Part shown: one piece after another, positions 13,479 to 24,690 of the stretch
How the letters are laid out: the number at the start of each line of letters is the position of its first letter
How positions within the stretch are numbered: position 1 is the stretch's first letter
Source: Pelobates cultripes
Lineage: Eukaryota; Chordata; Amphibia; Anura; Pelobatidae
Reading direction: 5' to 3'
Assembly: GCA_933207985.1 (NCBI GenBank)
Contig: OW240914.1
Location: 286,333,117-286,397,116, forward strand
DNA length: 64,000 bases
Program-made: the position numbers and the translations under genes
The notes under the pieces: generated by a model
The model's input: only the letters and a program-made list of their open reading frames with translations
The model's database searches: none
What the model was told of the DNA's origin: nothing

Positions 13479-15948
13479 CATCATTCATGAATGCTTTCCT
13501 GCAAAAAAGACACGTACGATCAGATGTCCAGGGAACAAGGAATTACCAGAGGAAGCTTTTACTGCATTAGGTGGTCTCTATGACAGCCTTCACAAAAATG
13601 CTATAGGATAACCAAAACATTCAAATTATTTTACACTCAGTTACATATGAGATGTTTAGGGTTCCTCAATACGACCGACCAGGGCCTCGATTTAATATGC
13701 TTTCAAAGTGATTCAAAGTTGTTAGAAAAACTTTTCATATGAGTTATATACAAAGTCATCATTAAAGTCTATAGGATTTTTTTTGTAAATTCACATTTCT
13801 AAAAGTTCTCTCTAAAAGATGCCACATATCCTCAAAATTGCATAATCCAAGTTCCCATCAAAGGTGAAATCTGTTCTTTTCTCTTTTATTTTTATGATTT
13901 CCTTTGAGTCAAATGTTCCTGACCATATTGGTAACTGAGAAAACAAATATTGGGAAATTATGTGTAACATAACCAAAGTGGAGGGCAATCCCAATAACAC
14001 AGAGGGAATACGCCATATGAAAAAAAAGCAAACCAATTGAATTGAATCCATAACTATAATAGGTAATGTCTGCCTAGGTGAGCTGACTCTCCACCAAGGA
14101 CAATATCTAATCCTACAATGCTTATAAATGATGAAACACCCACAATGATGTGCCTAACAGATACACTGGGGAGAGGAAAAGGAAGAGGAGAACGAGGAAA
14201 ATGATAATAATGATATTTAGATCCCATTTTAAATTCATCCCTTTGAGATATTCAAATAAATGAAATTTAAATATCTAATAATCCACCAAATTCAGAGTTT
14301 CTTTTGTAAACCCACCCTTTGGACAATTTACTTTTCTCAGTTCCTTAAAAGTATAACCATTTCAAATGCCCCCATTCCTGGAAATGACAATTGACAAATT
14401 ACCTTTTGCTGTCATGTTTACTATTCATATATGTTCCCGTATATGCTCACTTAACAATTTTGTGTTTTTTATCCACATATTGGACTCCACATTTCAAACA
14501 GATGATCAACTATACAACAAAATTGGAGCCACAATTAATATAAGAACTTATACTTTAACATTGACCTGTGGAATTCAGTGTAAACTGGGATCTTTTTTCA
14601 AGAAAGTGATAACACTTATGACACTTAACACACCTTTACACTCCAACCAGATCTTTCTAATCACTAGGTATTGATTTGGTGAAAACTGAGATTGCAAAGT
14701 GTGTCCTCTTCTAGAACTATATCTCAACCTTTGGGACAAGAATTTATTGTAAAAGGAATCCAACTTAAGGACCATTAAATGGCTCTACACTATGTTTCTT
14801 ATAGCTTTAAATTTCAATGAACTTTGGGTACAAAATACCCTGGTATGAATGTATTTTGGCTCTTTAGAACATTTTTAAAAATTGACTTACTTCACCTCCC
14901 ATCTGGACTTAGGCAGGCCCAATTCATTTTCTGTGCAGATATTTTGGTACAAATCCCAGCAAATAATTGTTTGTGTCTCTCAGTGTACTGGATTGTCTCA
15001 GAGGTCTATTTGCACAGTCTATACCATGGGTTCTCTCTGGTGTGGCATTCATTAGGCCATGACCTCCTTCCATACGGTTGGTGTACAAGTTCTGGGTGCA
15101 TAAATGAGAGTATCATGAACCTAGAGAATCAAGCCCACTTGGTCGTTGCCCAGATTACAAAGGTCTGTATCAGATGCTAGGGAATCAGAGCAATTTGTTA
15201 ACAAGTGGGCTACTGGAACAAACCATTTATGGACATAAAGTTAGAACCCTAGACCTACTTGGCTTCTACCAAAACAGCAGACCAAGTGAGAGGGGCTACA
15301 TGAAATGTATATGGTAACCATGGATGAATGAAAGACCATCAGCTACACCAACACCAAAACAGCTAGTTGCACAACAAGGAGTTTCATTCCACCAGTGCCA
15401 AGGACCAGAAATTGTATAGCTGCTGATATAAGAGAGGTGATAAGCTAGCAACTCTTGATCACCAGAAAAAAACTACCAAAGATCAGTGTAAAACTGCCAC
15501 CAGACATAACAATGGTTAATGAGGCACTATCCAACAGACCAACACCATATATTTATTTGACTGTAAAATGGACAAAGAACATCTAGTAGGGAATACATTT
15601 ACAAAAAGGTTCATAAAATACTGTGGTGATTACTGGAGCAATTGCTCAAAGCAACATAAAGTATCCAATATAAACATCTTTATTAAAATACATAAAACTG
15701 CTGGTTGAGGCATCATAAATAATACAATTTTATTAAAAGAGTCCTTTTCTCCCCATTCTCAACTCAGCTCCAGGTAAGTATAAAAAGAACCTATACAGTA
15801 TGCCGGTGAAATCAGCAACAAGTGTAAACCCTAAAAGACAAGTTTGGGGGTGGATAATGCAAAAGATTTAGGCAGAGATCTGCTCTCCCATAAAAGATAG
15901 CAATATTTTTTTCAATAGATTTTGGTATTTGGTAACTTGGAAAAATAC
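13479..15948. other. pde6a intron 1, unassigned
   Basis: No splice-compatible exon, RNA gene or recognisable element ends. The open stretches at 14366-14674 and 14824-15180 have no protein motif I recognise and look like chance or decayed repeat. Confidence 0.4.
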
Positions 15949-15952
15949 TTAA

Positions 15953-16541
15953 AGGGACACTATAGTCACCAGAACAACTACAGCTTATTGAATTTGTTCT
16001 GGTGAGTAGAATCACTACTTTCAGGCTATTTGCTGTAAATACTGTCTTTTCAGAGAAAATGCAGTGTTTACATTACAGCCTAGTGATAACTTCACTGGCC
16101 ACTTCTCAGATGGTTGTTAGAGATCCTTCCTGGCTCATGCCTGCCTAAAATGCATCAAAACATTCAGTATCTCCTCCCTCTGCATGCAGACACTGAACTT
16201 TCCTCATAGAAATTCATTAATCAATTCATCGCTATTAGGAGATGCTGATTGGCCAGGGCTGTGTTTGAATCATGCTGGCTCTGCCCCTGATATGCCTCCT
16301 TGTCAGTCTCAGCCAATCCTATGGGGAAGCATTGTGATTGGATCAGCTACCACTTCTGATGATGTCAGCAGACTGCTTGTTTTCGGAGGCAAACAGCATG
16401 CAGATCTACAGCCTCAGGCTTGAATACAGTAAGTTTTTGCTATATTTGTGGAGGCACAAGGGGCCCAGGGGGGCTAGATGGTGGTTTTAACACTATATGG
16501 TCAGTGATACAAGTTTGTGTGCTTGACCCTAAAGTGATCCT
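15953..16541 (+). mobile_element. MITE family A, full-length copy (589 bp)
   Basis: Bounded by TTAA on both sides (15949-15952 and 16542-16545). It starts AGGGACACTATAGTCACC and ends CCCTAAAGTGATCCT, so the termini form a short imperfect inverted repeat. Internally it has GAACAACTACAGCTTATTGA, a 'tcctcatagaaattcattaa' palindromic area, and conserved 'gattggccagggctgtgttt'. Other copies are at 9131, 39907, 57312 and 59301. It is non-coding. Confidence 0.88.
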
Positions 16542-16545
16542 TTAA

Positions 16546-17394
16546 CGCGGAAAGTATTTAATGTAAATAAACTTTGACTCTATGCAATTAAAATGGGATC
16601 ACTACTTTGAACATACAAGTATATAACTAGGTGCTAAAGATGTGACTAAACAAGTGATACAATACACAATGGGATCAGTACACATCCATACACCAAGAAC
16701 TATAAAATTTGCAAAAAATGCTTCTACCAGGGGCCGAATGGTTGATCGTATGAATTCCTTATTCCCGATTTGCAGTATAGACTAATCACAAAACAAGTGA
16801 CTCACGCAACGGATAATCATGTTCATTTTTGATTTAAGATTTGTATTCCACCTGTGGGGCAAAAAAAAAGAGATGATTGATGGGAAAAAATAATGATTGG
16901 TGGCTGTGGGCAGTTATTTTGATTTACTGATCAAGTGAGAAGTGGGCAATAGAGGTCAAAAGGAGAGCAGTAAAAACTATCTACATTTATACTTTCTTTA
17001 TTTGATAAATATAAAATAAATAAATATAGATTTTGTTTCTGCTCCTCCTCTTTTTACCTCGATTGGTTACTTTGATCTGTGAAGTAAATCACAGCACAAT
17101 GCACCCCTTTTTGTGCACCTTTTGGTTCATCTAATTTGTTTATCTGAATATTTTTAATTAGCAAAATATATAGGAGCTAAACCACCATACAAAATTAGCA
17201 TAAATGAAAGATTCATAGCATGTGTTGTGTGGTTTTGCATAGAATAGAGTTGGCAAATTGATGTAAAAAGATATATGGTTCCGTTCTAAAAAAGGGAGTA
17301 ATTTCCTTGGAAAATATTGGAACCTGCTTGCACATTCCATTGGTGAGGCCTCATCTTTTCAATCTTTGCACCACTTTTCAGAACACCTTGATTA
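16546..17394. other. pde6a intron 1, unassigned
   Basis: AT-rich DNA without recognisable features. Confidence 0.4.
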
Positions 17395-17795
17395 AACATT
17401 CCTTTTGTCTACACGTACGGTAATAGCCTTGGCTCCCCACGTGCATCAATGAGCCTTGGGCGACCATGACCCTGACGTCGGTTCTCCAGTTGTCCTTCCT
17501 TGCACTAATTTAACAACCACTGCACACCGTGAACACAACACAAGACTTGCTGTTTGCAGATGCGTTCACTCAGTCATCAAGCCATCACTATTTGGCCCTT
17601 GTCACAGTCACTCAGATCTTTTCACTTGCCCATTTTTCCTACTTCCAACACATTCAATTCAAGAACTGGCTGTTCACATGCTGCCTAGTATATCTTGCCC
17701 CTTAACAGGTGCCATTGTAATGATGTAATCCATGTAATTCACTTCACCTGTCAGTGGTTTAAATGTTGTGTCTGATTAGTGCATAAGTATGTTAA
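17395..17795. repeat. Dispersed vertebrate repeat, family not named
   Basis: The segment with 'ctccagttgtccttcctt', 'cacaagacttgctgtttgca', 'tttggcccttgtcacagtc', 'cttgcccatttttcctact' and 'attcacttcacctgtcagtg' reads like a high-copy interspersed repeat I recall from fish and frog genomes. I cannot name the family with certainty. It has no open frame. Confidence 0.45.
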
Positions 17796-18139
17796 AGTCC
17801 CGAACCTAGACTCTAATAGACATGTTTCACTTTCAAGCTTTACCAGTTATGCAATTATTATCCAGGGATAAAGTAAAATGAAACCTCTTCTACTTAGCAA
17901 TATCTCCTTATCTACCTGGAAATAGCAATAGCTTACAAAGCAAGATTTAGGAACCTGTTTAGATGACAACTGTACAATTTAAAGGATAAGTATTTTTAAA
18001 TGTATATGGACTTCACATGTACACTACTTTTAATATGCTTTTAGTATTCCAGATAATTTTAGTACAGTTTCAAGCAATTTAAAACTTAAAAGACTGCCAC
18101 AATTATAGCTACAGATGGGTTGTCCTATTCTGAAATACG
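17796..18139. other. pde6a intron 1, unassigned
   Basis: AT-rich DNA without recognisable features. Confidence 0.4.
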
Positions 18140-18530
18140 TTGCAGTCACCAGAGGCATACCTTGGCACTCAGGATGGAAACATATGCTGATACCGCCCAT
18201 CATGAACTGTAGATTTTTTTGTTGTACCTGTTACTTTGCACCTAACCCTTAACACAAGAATGCTAGGAAAATTATACACAAACACATTCATATCCACAAA
18301 CTTAATCAGATGCTCACATTAATATAAATACGTAAACATTCACGCTCCTATACACACGCGCATACACACACATAGCTATAGACACTTACGTTCATATGCA
18401 CACAGATTCATATTCACTCACGCACATTTAATTTTTATGTAAATCGTTATCCCTTTTGTCCAGTGGTGTGCTACTGGGATCACACTGTACACTGAATGCA
18501 CTGCAGAGCATCCTAGGTTAGTACATTACT
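18140..18530. repeat. Dispersed repeat with CA-rich minisatellite core (copy 2)
   Basis: It resembles bases 2860-3440: 'caccagaggcatacc', 'ctgtagattttttt', then an array of acacattcatat-like units (18275-18430), then 'gtgtgctactgggatcacac'. See copy 1. Confidence 0.55.
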
Positions 18531-20599
18531 GGCAGGCACATCCATTTGTTGTCTTTTCACCTGTTAGAACCTTGCACCACACTGATAAATATCCTCATTG
18601 AACCAAAGATTCTGGTCAAGATGCATAATGTGCAACTCCATATTCCAATGCTTTTAGTAGCCAATGCATTCTCTCACGGTTTTAATAGAAGCCAATGTGT
18701 ATGTGCATCAGATATTAAGATGATCATTTGTGTGAGGTCTACTTTAAAGCACATATTTGTATCTATACAAAAAACTAAAACAGGCAGTTTATTTTTTAAT
18801 ACGTTATTCATTTGTGGTTTTCTAGATATTCTTTGTTTGTGTATTACACTATCTGTCCAGGTCAACTAGTACCTCTAGGTTAATCTAGGACTTTTCTAAT
18901 TAAATTATGATTTTTAGATTAACATGGCCTAACTTGTTAGTTCAAATAATTCAGATGTTTTAGGTTAGGACGGAAGATCAATATTCTGAGTAGTTAATTC
19001 ATGATATGTCACACTGGATCGACTTTTTGCAAATAGGCCTGTTGTAGGATTTAAAGCTGCCACCTTGAATTGACCTCATAAATCCAATTTTGTCAGAATC
19101 ACTTTAATAAATTGACCACAAATTATTGTTTAATTGTATCTTGGAAAAACATGTTTAATTAACAGCTGTGTAATAGGCTAAATAAATATTATATTATTGA
19201 AAGGATCTAGAAACCAAAGGGCAATCCTAACTGATAAAAATATCAGGAGTGTTCTTTTTGTTCCTGTAATTTGTAAATAGATTAGTCATATAATACAATT
19301 ACTCATTGCAACGATGGATCTGAAATACAACACATTGTGTGTGTGTACCTGTGTCTGTCAATCGGATAAATGCACAACACGGAAAAGAAAGGAACCGTAT
19401 GTTTCAATGTTTCAAAATATTGCATCTTTCATATTGAATTGCAATGACAATGTAGCTGCCTTTTTCTATTACAGTCTCAGCCTCAACATTACTTCTTCAT
19501 AGATCCCATATTTGTAATTATGGCAATCACATTAAGGCCTTATATTACATTTAAGCTAATATTATGTGTTTTCATACACTTTGGGCGATTTAGAAATAAT
19601 TAGCCATACCTACATAATAGGCTTGCAACCCATGCAATAGAGTTGGACTGTCATTGGTATTAATGGAATAATTTTATATTTGTAGTTATCATGTATGACC
19701 AGTAGATGACACCATTGTCTGGTTTATATACATATAAACTACAAAATCTATAATGTTTTTTGAATATTTTTTGCATGGTTTAAAGCTGTTTCCCTGAGTT
19801 TCAATTTATTTTTATTTTTATTTTTTTGCTTACGTTCTACAGCTTAAGTATTGAGACCATGACTTGGGCGCATGTTTTTTGTCCAAGATTTTTTGCTTAT
19901 ATTTTTTCACTTATCACGCTGCCAACATTTTTTTCAAAAAATATGTATTATTTTTGGGCAGCCTTTGAATGTATTGATACTTATGTGGATATTTATGCTA
20001 CCAAAAGTATGACCATAGCTTGTAAAACTGTAAATATGTATATAGAACCTATTTACCAAAAGGACTATAAGTATATATTAGTCCCCCATTACTTATTGAC
20101 TACCTATCGATTTGGTACATTTATCTATATGTACACCACACAATAATTGGGTTATCCTTAAGCCCCAGCATACAAGGGGTTAAGATGTGGTCACTAGGGG
20201 ATATACATATACCAGGATTCTGCTATATCACCCCATGGATACTGACAGAAAAAAAAACCATATAAAATATATTATCTGTATCCATACCGGAACTCACATA
20301 TTGAATCTAGAATTGGATAGTACTAAGCCTGAAACCCACAATGTCACAGATATCCCCTCCCCCCAGATCGGAATATGAGTCATTTTGCAAACTTAGAATC
20401 CTAAGTATGACTCTTATTACATCCTCATACACATTCAAATATAAATATATATATAAGCCTTCAGCACACTTTCCCTGTTACAGAAACACTGATTCATTAT
20501 TTTGTGATAATTTATTTTTTGAAATCTCTTAACAGCAGATTATAAGGGAACTAATATACATGCATTTATTATATATGCATTTACTATGTAACCAAAATA
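18531..20599. other. pde6a intron 1, unassigned
   Basis: AT-rich. The open frame at 19826-20146 is rich in F, Y and I from low-complexity AT sequence and has no motif. The part closest to 20600 may belong to the Penelope-like unit that follows. Confidence 0.35.
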
Positions 20600-21050
20600 T
20601 ATGTGTTTCTTGTGAAATTCCCCGCACGGATCTTTTTGCACCCTGTAGATACTCTGTACGATCGCCGGCATTTTTAGCCGCTTGAGGTTACTCTGACAAC
20701 CCCCATAAACTTTCACATGCCCTCGTGCTTTCCAGCCGATCTCTTCTCAACGCTGGAACGCAGATAGTACATAGAACAGCTGGTGAATATACTGTTACCG
20801 GGTCAAATTCACCCGCGTTTTTTTGCGATCAGCTCAGACAATCACAAGGGGCAAAGGGTAAGTGACATCTGTATACAATGTAACTAATTATGTATGGTTT
20901 GTTATTTAAACTGGTTATTTGTGTTGCACCTTTATCCTGACGAAAGTTCTGATACAGAACTGAAACGGTGATCCACTGTGGCAGTTGCCTGAATAAAAGC
21001 TAAGGTTTTTTCAACTTTATTACAAAGTCCCTGGAGTGCTATCTTTTTTA
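20600..21050 (+). mobile_element. Penelope-like retroelement end (fragment)
   Basis: The stretch ends with a hammerhead-type core followed by 'cctgaataaaagc' (a polyadenylation-like AATAAA) and 'tccctggagtgctatctttt'. This order resembles the terminal repeats of Penelope-like elements, which are known to carry minimal hammerhead motifs. No reverse transcriptase or GIY-YIG remnant was found, so it is a truncated or non-autonomous piece. The left limit is a guess. Confidence 0.5.
20937..20966 (+). ncRNA. Hammerhead-ribozyme-like core
   Basis: CTGACGA at 20937-20943 fits the conserved CUGANGA box. It is followed by a perfect stem II (AGTTCTG/CAGAACT, loop ATA) and GAAA at 20962-20965. After GAAA comes CGGTGATC: an A-U closing pair is possible, but the next base is G, which hammerheads do not tolerate at the cleavage site. 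Stem I is only weakly paired (ATC/GAT). The core is convincing by pattern; activity is doubtful. Confidence 0.55.
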
Positions 21051-21056
21051 CAAGAC

Positions 21057-21061
<5 letters not shown>

Positions 21062-21091
<30 letters not shown>
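21062..21091. repeat. (TA)n microsatellite
   Basis: About 15 uninterrupted TA units. Confidence 0.95.
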
Positions 21092-21097
<6 letters not shown>

Positions 21098-21388
21098 ATT
21101 ATGTTCCATTATATTAAATTTTTGTTTTTTATGAAGCTGCAGTAACAACTCTAACTTTTTATTTTTTCCCCTGGTTTTGCCTAAGCTGTGTAATGGCGCA
21201 AGTGAGCTAAGTATGTATGGACCTGTACAGGGTCCAGCCAAATAAGAGATACTTTTGCTGTTGCTCATTCTCCGTGTTCTTATGAACTTAAAATGTATGA
21301 AATATGGCTGAAAAGTCCTTTGATAAAATTCAAAGAAATACATTAAAGGCAGAGTGCTCAGGCAAACCAAACAAAGCTAGGTGTATTT

Positions 21389-21876
21389 TGTGATGGATCA
21401 CCTGGCACCCTGACTGGGCACCTCCATCAACGGATGCTTCCTAGCTGACGCCGAGGACTATAAGCACTGCACCGAAGACCACAAGCACTGCAGACTCTAC
21501 AACCGCCGTAACTTAACTGGAATCTCGCAGTTTTCCCCCCACCTTAGACCAACTGCTGACATCCGGGACCGTGTGGGAAAGACCTCTCCTCCAGGAGAGC
21601 GTATCAGGAACAGCTATTACAAGAGCTAGTGATTATCCAAGGGAGTATACGGAGTACAGCAATCCCTGGTAGTGATATAGTGGTTCCCTACAATAAGAGA
21701 CAGAACTTAGTATTGAGGGTGAAGAAGCCTGAAGGTTTAATGGGACAGGTTGGCTTTATATACAATTCCTCAGGCCAGAGGCACACCCCCTGGACCTGAT
21801 GGAGCACCACATTACAAACTGTACAGACCAATATGAACAATATAACAATGTCCGACACGCCCACATACAGCACACA
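21389..21876 (-). repeat. 3' LTR (488 bp)
   Basis: On the minus strand it begins TGTGTGCTGTATG directly after the polypurine tract and ends CCATCACA. It contains a TATA box (TATATAAA, 21755-21762) and a CATTAAA polyadenylation-like signal shortly after, giving a U3-R-U5 layout. Confidence 0.75.
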
Positions 21877-21938
21877 ATCTCTCCCCTTTGCCTGTGATAT
21901 AATTAAGGTAGTTAATGCATTAACTTAATTAACTCACT

Positions 21939-22300
21939 CTGCTGCTGGGGAGGAAGGACAACACCTTTGGCTCCCTGTAGTGGATACTGCCGCAGGGGAG
22001 AGAGACCGGTTGTCTCCTCTCTCTGCAAGGTAAACTGCCACTGGGGAGGAAGGACAACACCTTTGGCTCCCTGTAGTGGACACTGCCACTGGGGAGAGAG
22101 AACCGGTTGTCTCCTCTCCCTGCAAGGTAAACTGCCGCTGGGGGGGGGGAGGACGACACCTTTGGCTCCCTGTACTGCACACTGCCGCTGGGGAGAGAGA
22201 CTGGTTGTCTCTTCTCCATGAAACTCACTCTGCCGCTGGGGAGAGAGGATGACACCTTTGGCTCCCTGTACTTTGCTCAGCGGCTGGTGTCTCTCCCAAC
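21939..22300. repeat. Tandem array, unit about 90 bp, inside the LTR element
   Basis: Units alternate 'tgccgctggggagag' with 'acacctttggctccctgta' and 'ggttgtctcctctc'. Four related units are present. Because the unit is close to a multiple of three, several frames remain open across it (for example 21912-22307 on the minus strand, repeating VQGAKGVVLPP). I read this as a by-product of periodicity rather than a gene. Confidence 0.85.
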
Positions 22301-22666
22301 GTGCCAACTCGCCCTGTGTTGCAGGCTCTTGATCAGTAGATCATGGACCTATGTATTTCTCAGCCGCGTTGGGTCCAAAGAAAGCCAGCCGCCTCTTCAG
22401 CATAACTCTGCCTCAGTGTAGCCAAGCGCCATGCTTGCTCTGACAGAAGTTAGTTCCTTTGTAGATAGGGGCACTGTACGACTACTAGCGTTGCCCTCAA
22501 TTATAAATCCATTCGTTATCGGTGTCTCCAGGATGCTGCTCCTCACACTAGGACGCCATCCCACTACTGCCACCAGATGTGACGGATCACCTGGCACCCC
22601 AACTGGGCACCTCCATCAACGGATGCTTGCTAGCTGACGCCAAGGACTATAAGCACCGCACCGGAC

Positions 22667-22850
22667 ATCCTATGTATTTCGTCTTGCAGGAGAGTTAGTC
22701 AGGGACTCAATGATAAAACCAATGCAAAAACAATCCTGCAACAAGAAAAATATATGCTGCCCCTTTCTTGTTATAGGATTGTTTTTGCATTAGTTTTATT
22801 CTTCGGTCCCTGAGGAATTCTCCTGCAAGACGAAATGCGTAGGACCAATA
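22667..22850. mobile_element. Inverted pair of Penelope-like ends with hammerhead motifs
   Basis: The left arm (about 22667-22746) is an imperfect reverse complement of the right arm (about 22760-22850). The right arm, plus strand, reads GGTCC-CTGAGGA ... CGAAATGCGTA-GGACC at 22805-22846. Stem I is a perfect 5-bp GGTCC/GGACC, the CUGANGA box and GAAA are intact, stem III is reduced to an A-U pair closing TGCG, and cleavage would follow UA. This fits the minimal hammerheads known from Penelope-like elements. The left copy, minus strand, has a damaged box (CTGACTA). Head-to-head copies make the unit palindromic. Confidence 0.6.
22805..22846 (+). ncRNA. Minimal hammerhead ribozyme candidate
   Basis: All core positions are present: CTGAGGA at 22810-22816, GAAA at 22832-22835, U-A cleavage dinucleotide at 22840-22841, and a 5-bp stem I closing the structure. 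Stem II is short (TCT/AGA, loop CCTGCA). Family knowledge says such motifs often act as dimers because stem III is so small. Confidence 0.6.
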
Positions 22851-24450
22851 TTGTATTTCATTTTTTATATATGAAATGTAATAAAGCAGATGATATTTTC
22901 TACAACTTTCTGCATCTGGCCTTCCATACTGAGATGACATCATCAGAAGTGGAGACGGAGTCCTAGATTAGCCCCCCACCTACCCGAGGGGAGGCACCCT
23001 AAGGCGATTTTAAAAGTCTCTATCCTGTGAGTGCAATTGAATATAGCACACAATAACTGAACTCTTAACTGTATTACACTATTATACTGTTTTGCTTCTT
23101 CTTTTTTTTTTTTTTTTACAGCCGACCAAGCAAGTCGCATGTTGATAGAACTCCTCTCGAAAATCCTCTTTTTAAGCTGTATACTGGACATTACCATTAT
23201 AATTTTGGCAATAATCTTGCTAATCTTTCTGAGGAATACTCTGCCTACCTTTGAGCCTGCTTTTGCCTGAATCTGGTGGTTATCGCCCATGACAGGCTTC
23301 TTGGCGGCCTTCCAATACACGTGAGACAGGGATGGCGGCCAATCCTCTGTCTTGATCTTAAGATCGCTTGTGCTAAAGCCCTCTCCCCATCCTCTGGACC
23401 GGTGAGGGATATTCCAGTCCCCAATGGTACGCTCTTGTGACCTAATCTGCAAGGCTTCGATTTAGGAGGGTTGAGGCCCAACTACTACTATGGCTGTTAT
23501 ACCAGGGCCTGCTACTAGTTAGACTACCTTACAGCAACTCGCCTGCATGGACCCACTTCTTCAGGCTTTGGACTGTCTGTTTTCCAAGTTTTGGGTGATG
23601 CTACACACTGAAACTCTGGTCATACCTACCAATCCTGTTTACTGAACCAGGGGTTTCCTGATTCGGTCTGATGATCAATGTGGAAAAGCGGGGTTTCTCA
23701 CAGGCATCCCCCGCGTGGCATCACTGAAGCAGAGACGCAGATGGCTAGTGCAAAAACGTCTCCTACACCTGCTCATGCTCACTTAGATGCAAGGCAAACA
23801 TGGAACTCCCAGATAAAAGGGTCCCTGATAATCGAAGCTTGAGGAGTGGGGCTAGAGGAAAGCAAACACAAGCCCCAGCAGTCGGATGCAGATTGAAGCT
23901 GTGTAGAGCCTTGTGCCGAAGGGTCTTAAATTGTGGGCCTGCTAGGGAGATCCATTTATTATAGCTGAAAACTGGATTCCTTGTTTCTCTCTCTCAGAGG
24001 GCATCGGCTGAACTGGCTACAAGATCTTTCGACAGCAATGCTGCTTCCCTATCAACTTTATCAGATATGATTGGTTTGCTTCTGTTATTTTACTTTATTG
24101 ATCAGCAGCTGTAGTTTATTTTAAAATATCCAGTGGTTTTTCTCTCTTATTAGTCACTTCTGTTGTCAGTTAGCACTTACAGCAACAAGACATGTTCTTT
24201 GCTCTGCTGACATTTCATGTTATCCCTATATTTGAGCGCTGTCAATTAAATTCCTGAAATTTGTCAACTCATGCTTCTATGCTATGCTATGCACAACCAA
24301 AAAAAGAATGCTAAAAATAACTCAACCACTAAAACTGTGTTTAACCCTACAATGTAAACATTGCAGTTAAAACATTTTTTAACATTATAGGATTAAAACT
24401 ACAGAGCAGCTGCATCCAGACAACTTTGTTAAAATAAAGTGGTTAAGGTG
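22851..24450. other. Unclassified retroposon-like sequence with minus-strand A-tail
   Basis: A T-run at about 23102-23117 would be a poly(A) tail for a minus-strand insert extending right to somewhere near 24290. The text is GC-richer than its surroundings and not AT-rich intron. No protein motif was recognised; the open frame 22943-23452 crosses the T-run and is not credible as a gene. Confidence 0.35.
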
Positions 24451-24454
24451 AGTT

Positions 24455-24690
24455 AAGTGGCCCTTTAAGTAATATAACTCCAGAAAGAGGTGGAACTAGG
24501 GGAGAGAGGGAGGTGGAGCTTGGGGGACAGAAATAGATGGAGCTTGGGAGGATAGAAAGAGGTGGAGCTTGGGGGGACAGAAAGAGATGGAGCTTGGAGG
24601 AGAAGGGGAGATGAGTTGGGGATAGAGGGAGATGAAGTTGGTGGGGAGAGAGGGAGATGGAGCTTAGGGAGAGAGGGAGATGGAGAACAT
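24455..24690. repeat. Purine-rich minisatellite
   Basis: Tandem units such as 'ggtggagcttgggggacagaaaga' and 'gagggagatggagcttgg', period roughly 28-35 bp with drift. Confidence 0.85.

Larger units (their letters stand above)
21389..22666 (-). mobile_element. Non-autonomous LTR retrotransposon, minus orientation
   Basis: Read on the minus strand it has a truncated 5' LTR (22578-22666), a two-base spacer, a primer-binding site TGGTGGCAGTAGTGGGAT (22559-22576), a short interior, a polypurine tract GGCAAAGGGGAGAGAT (21877-21892) and a full 3' LTR (21389-21876). The two LTRs share about 85 bp at their 3' ends, both ending in TCACA. The primer site complements a tRNA-Leu-like 3' end. The interior (about 700 bp) has no gag or pol; half of it is a tandem array. 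This is TRIM/LARD-like architecture that needs another element's proteins. The 5' LTR is cut by the adjoining Penelope-type inverted repeat. Confidence 0.8.

Noticed and set aside
21912..22307. 131-codon minus-strand frame with repeating VQGAKGVVLPP
   Set aside because: The 90-bp tandem unit keeps several frames open on both strands; no start context or family match.
22943..23452. 169-codon minus-strand frame
   Set aside because: It includes a lysine run from a poly(T) tract and no recognisable domain; likely retroposon non-coding sequence.
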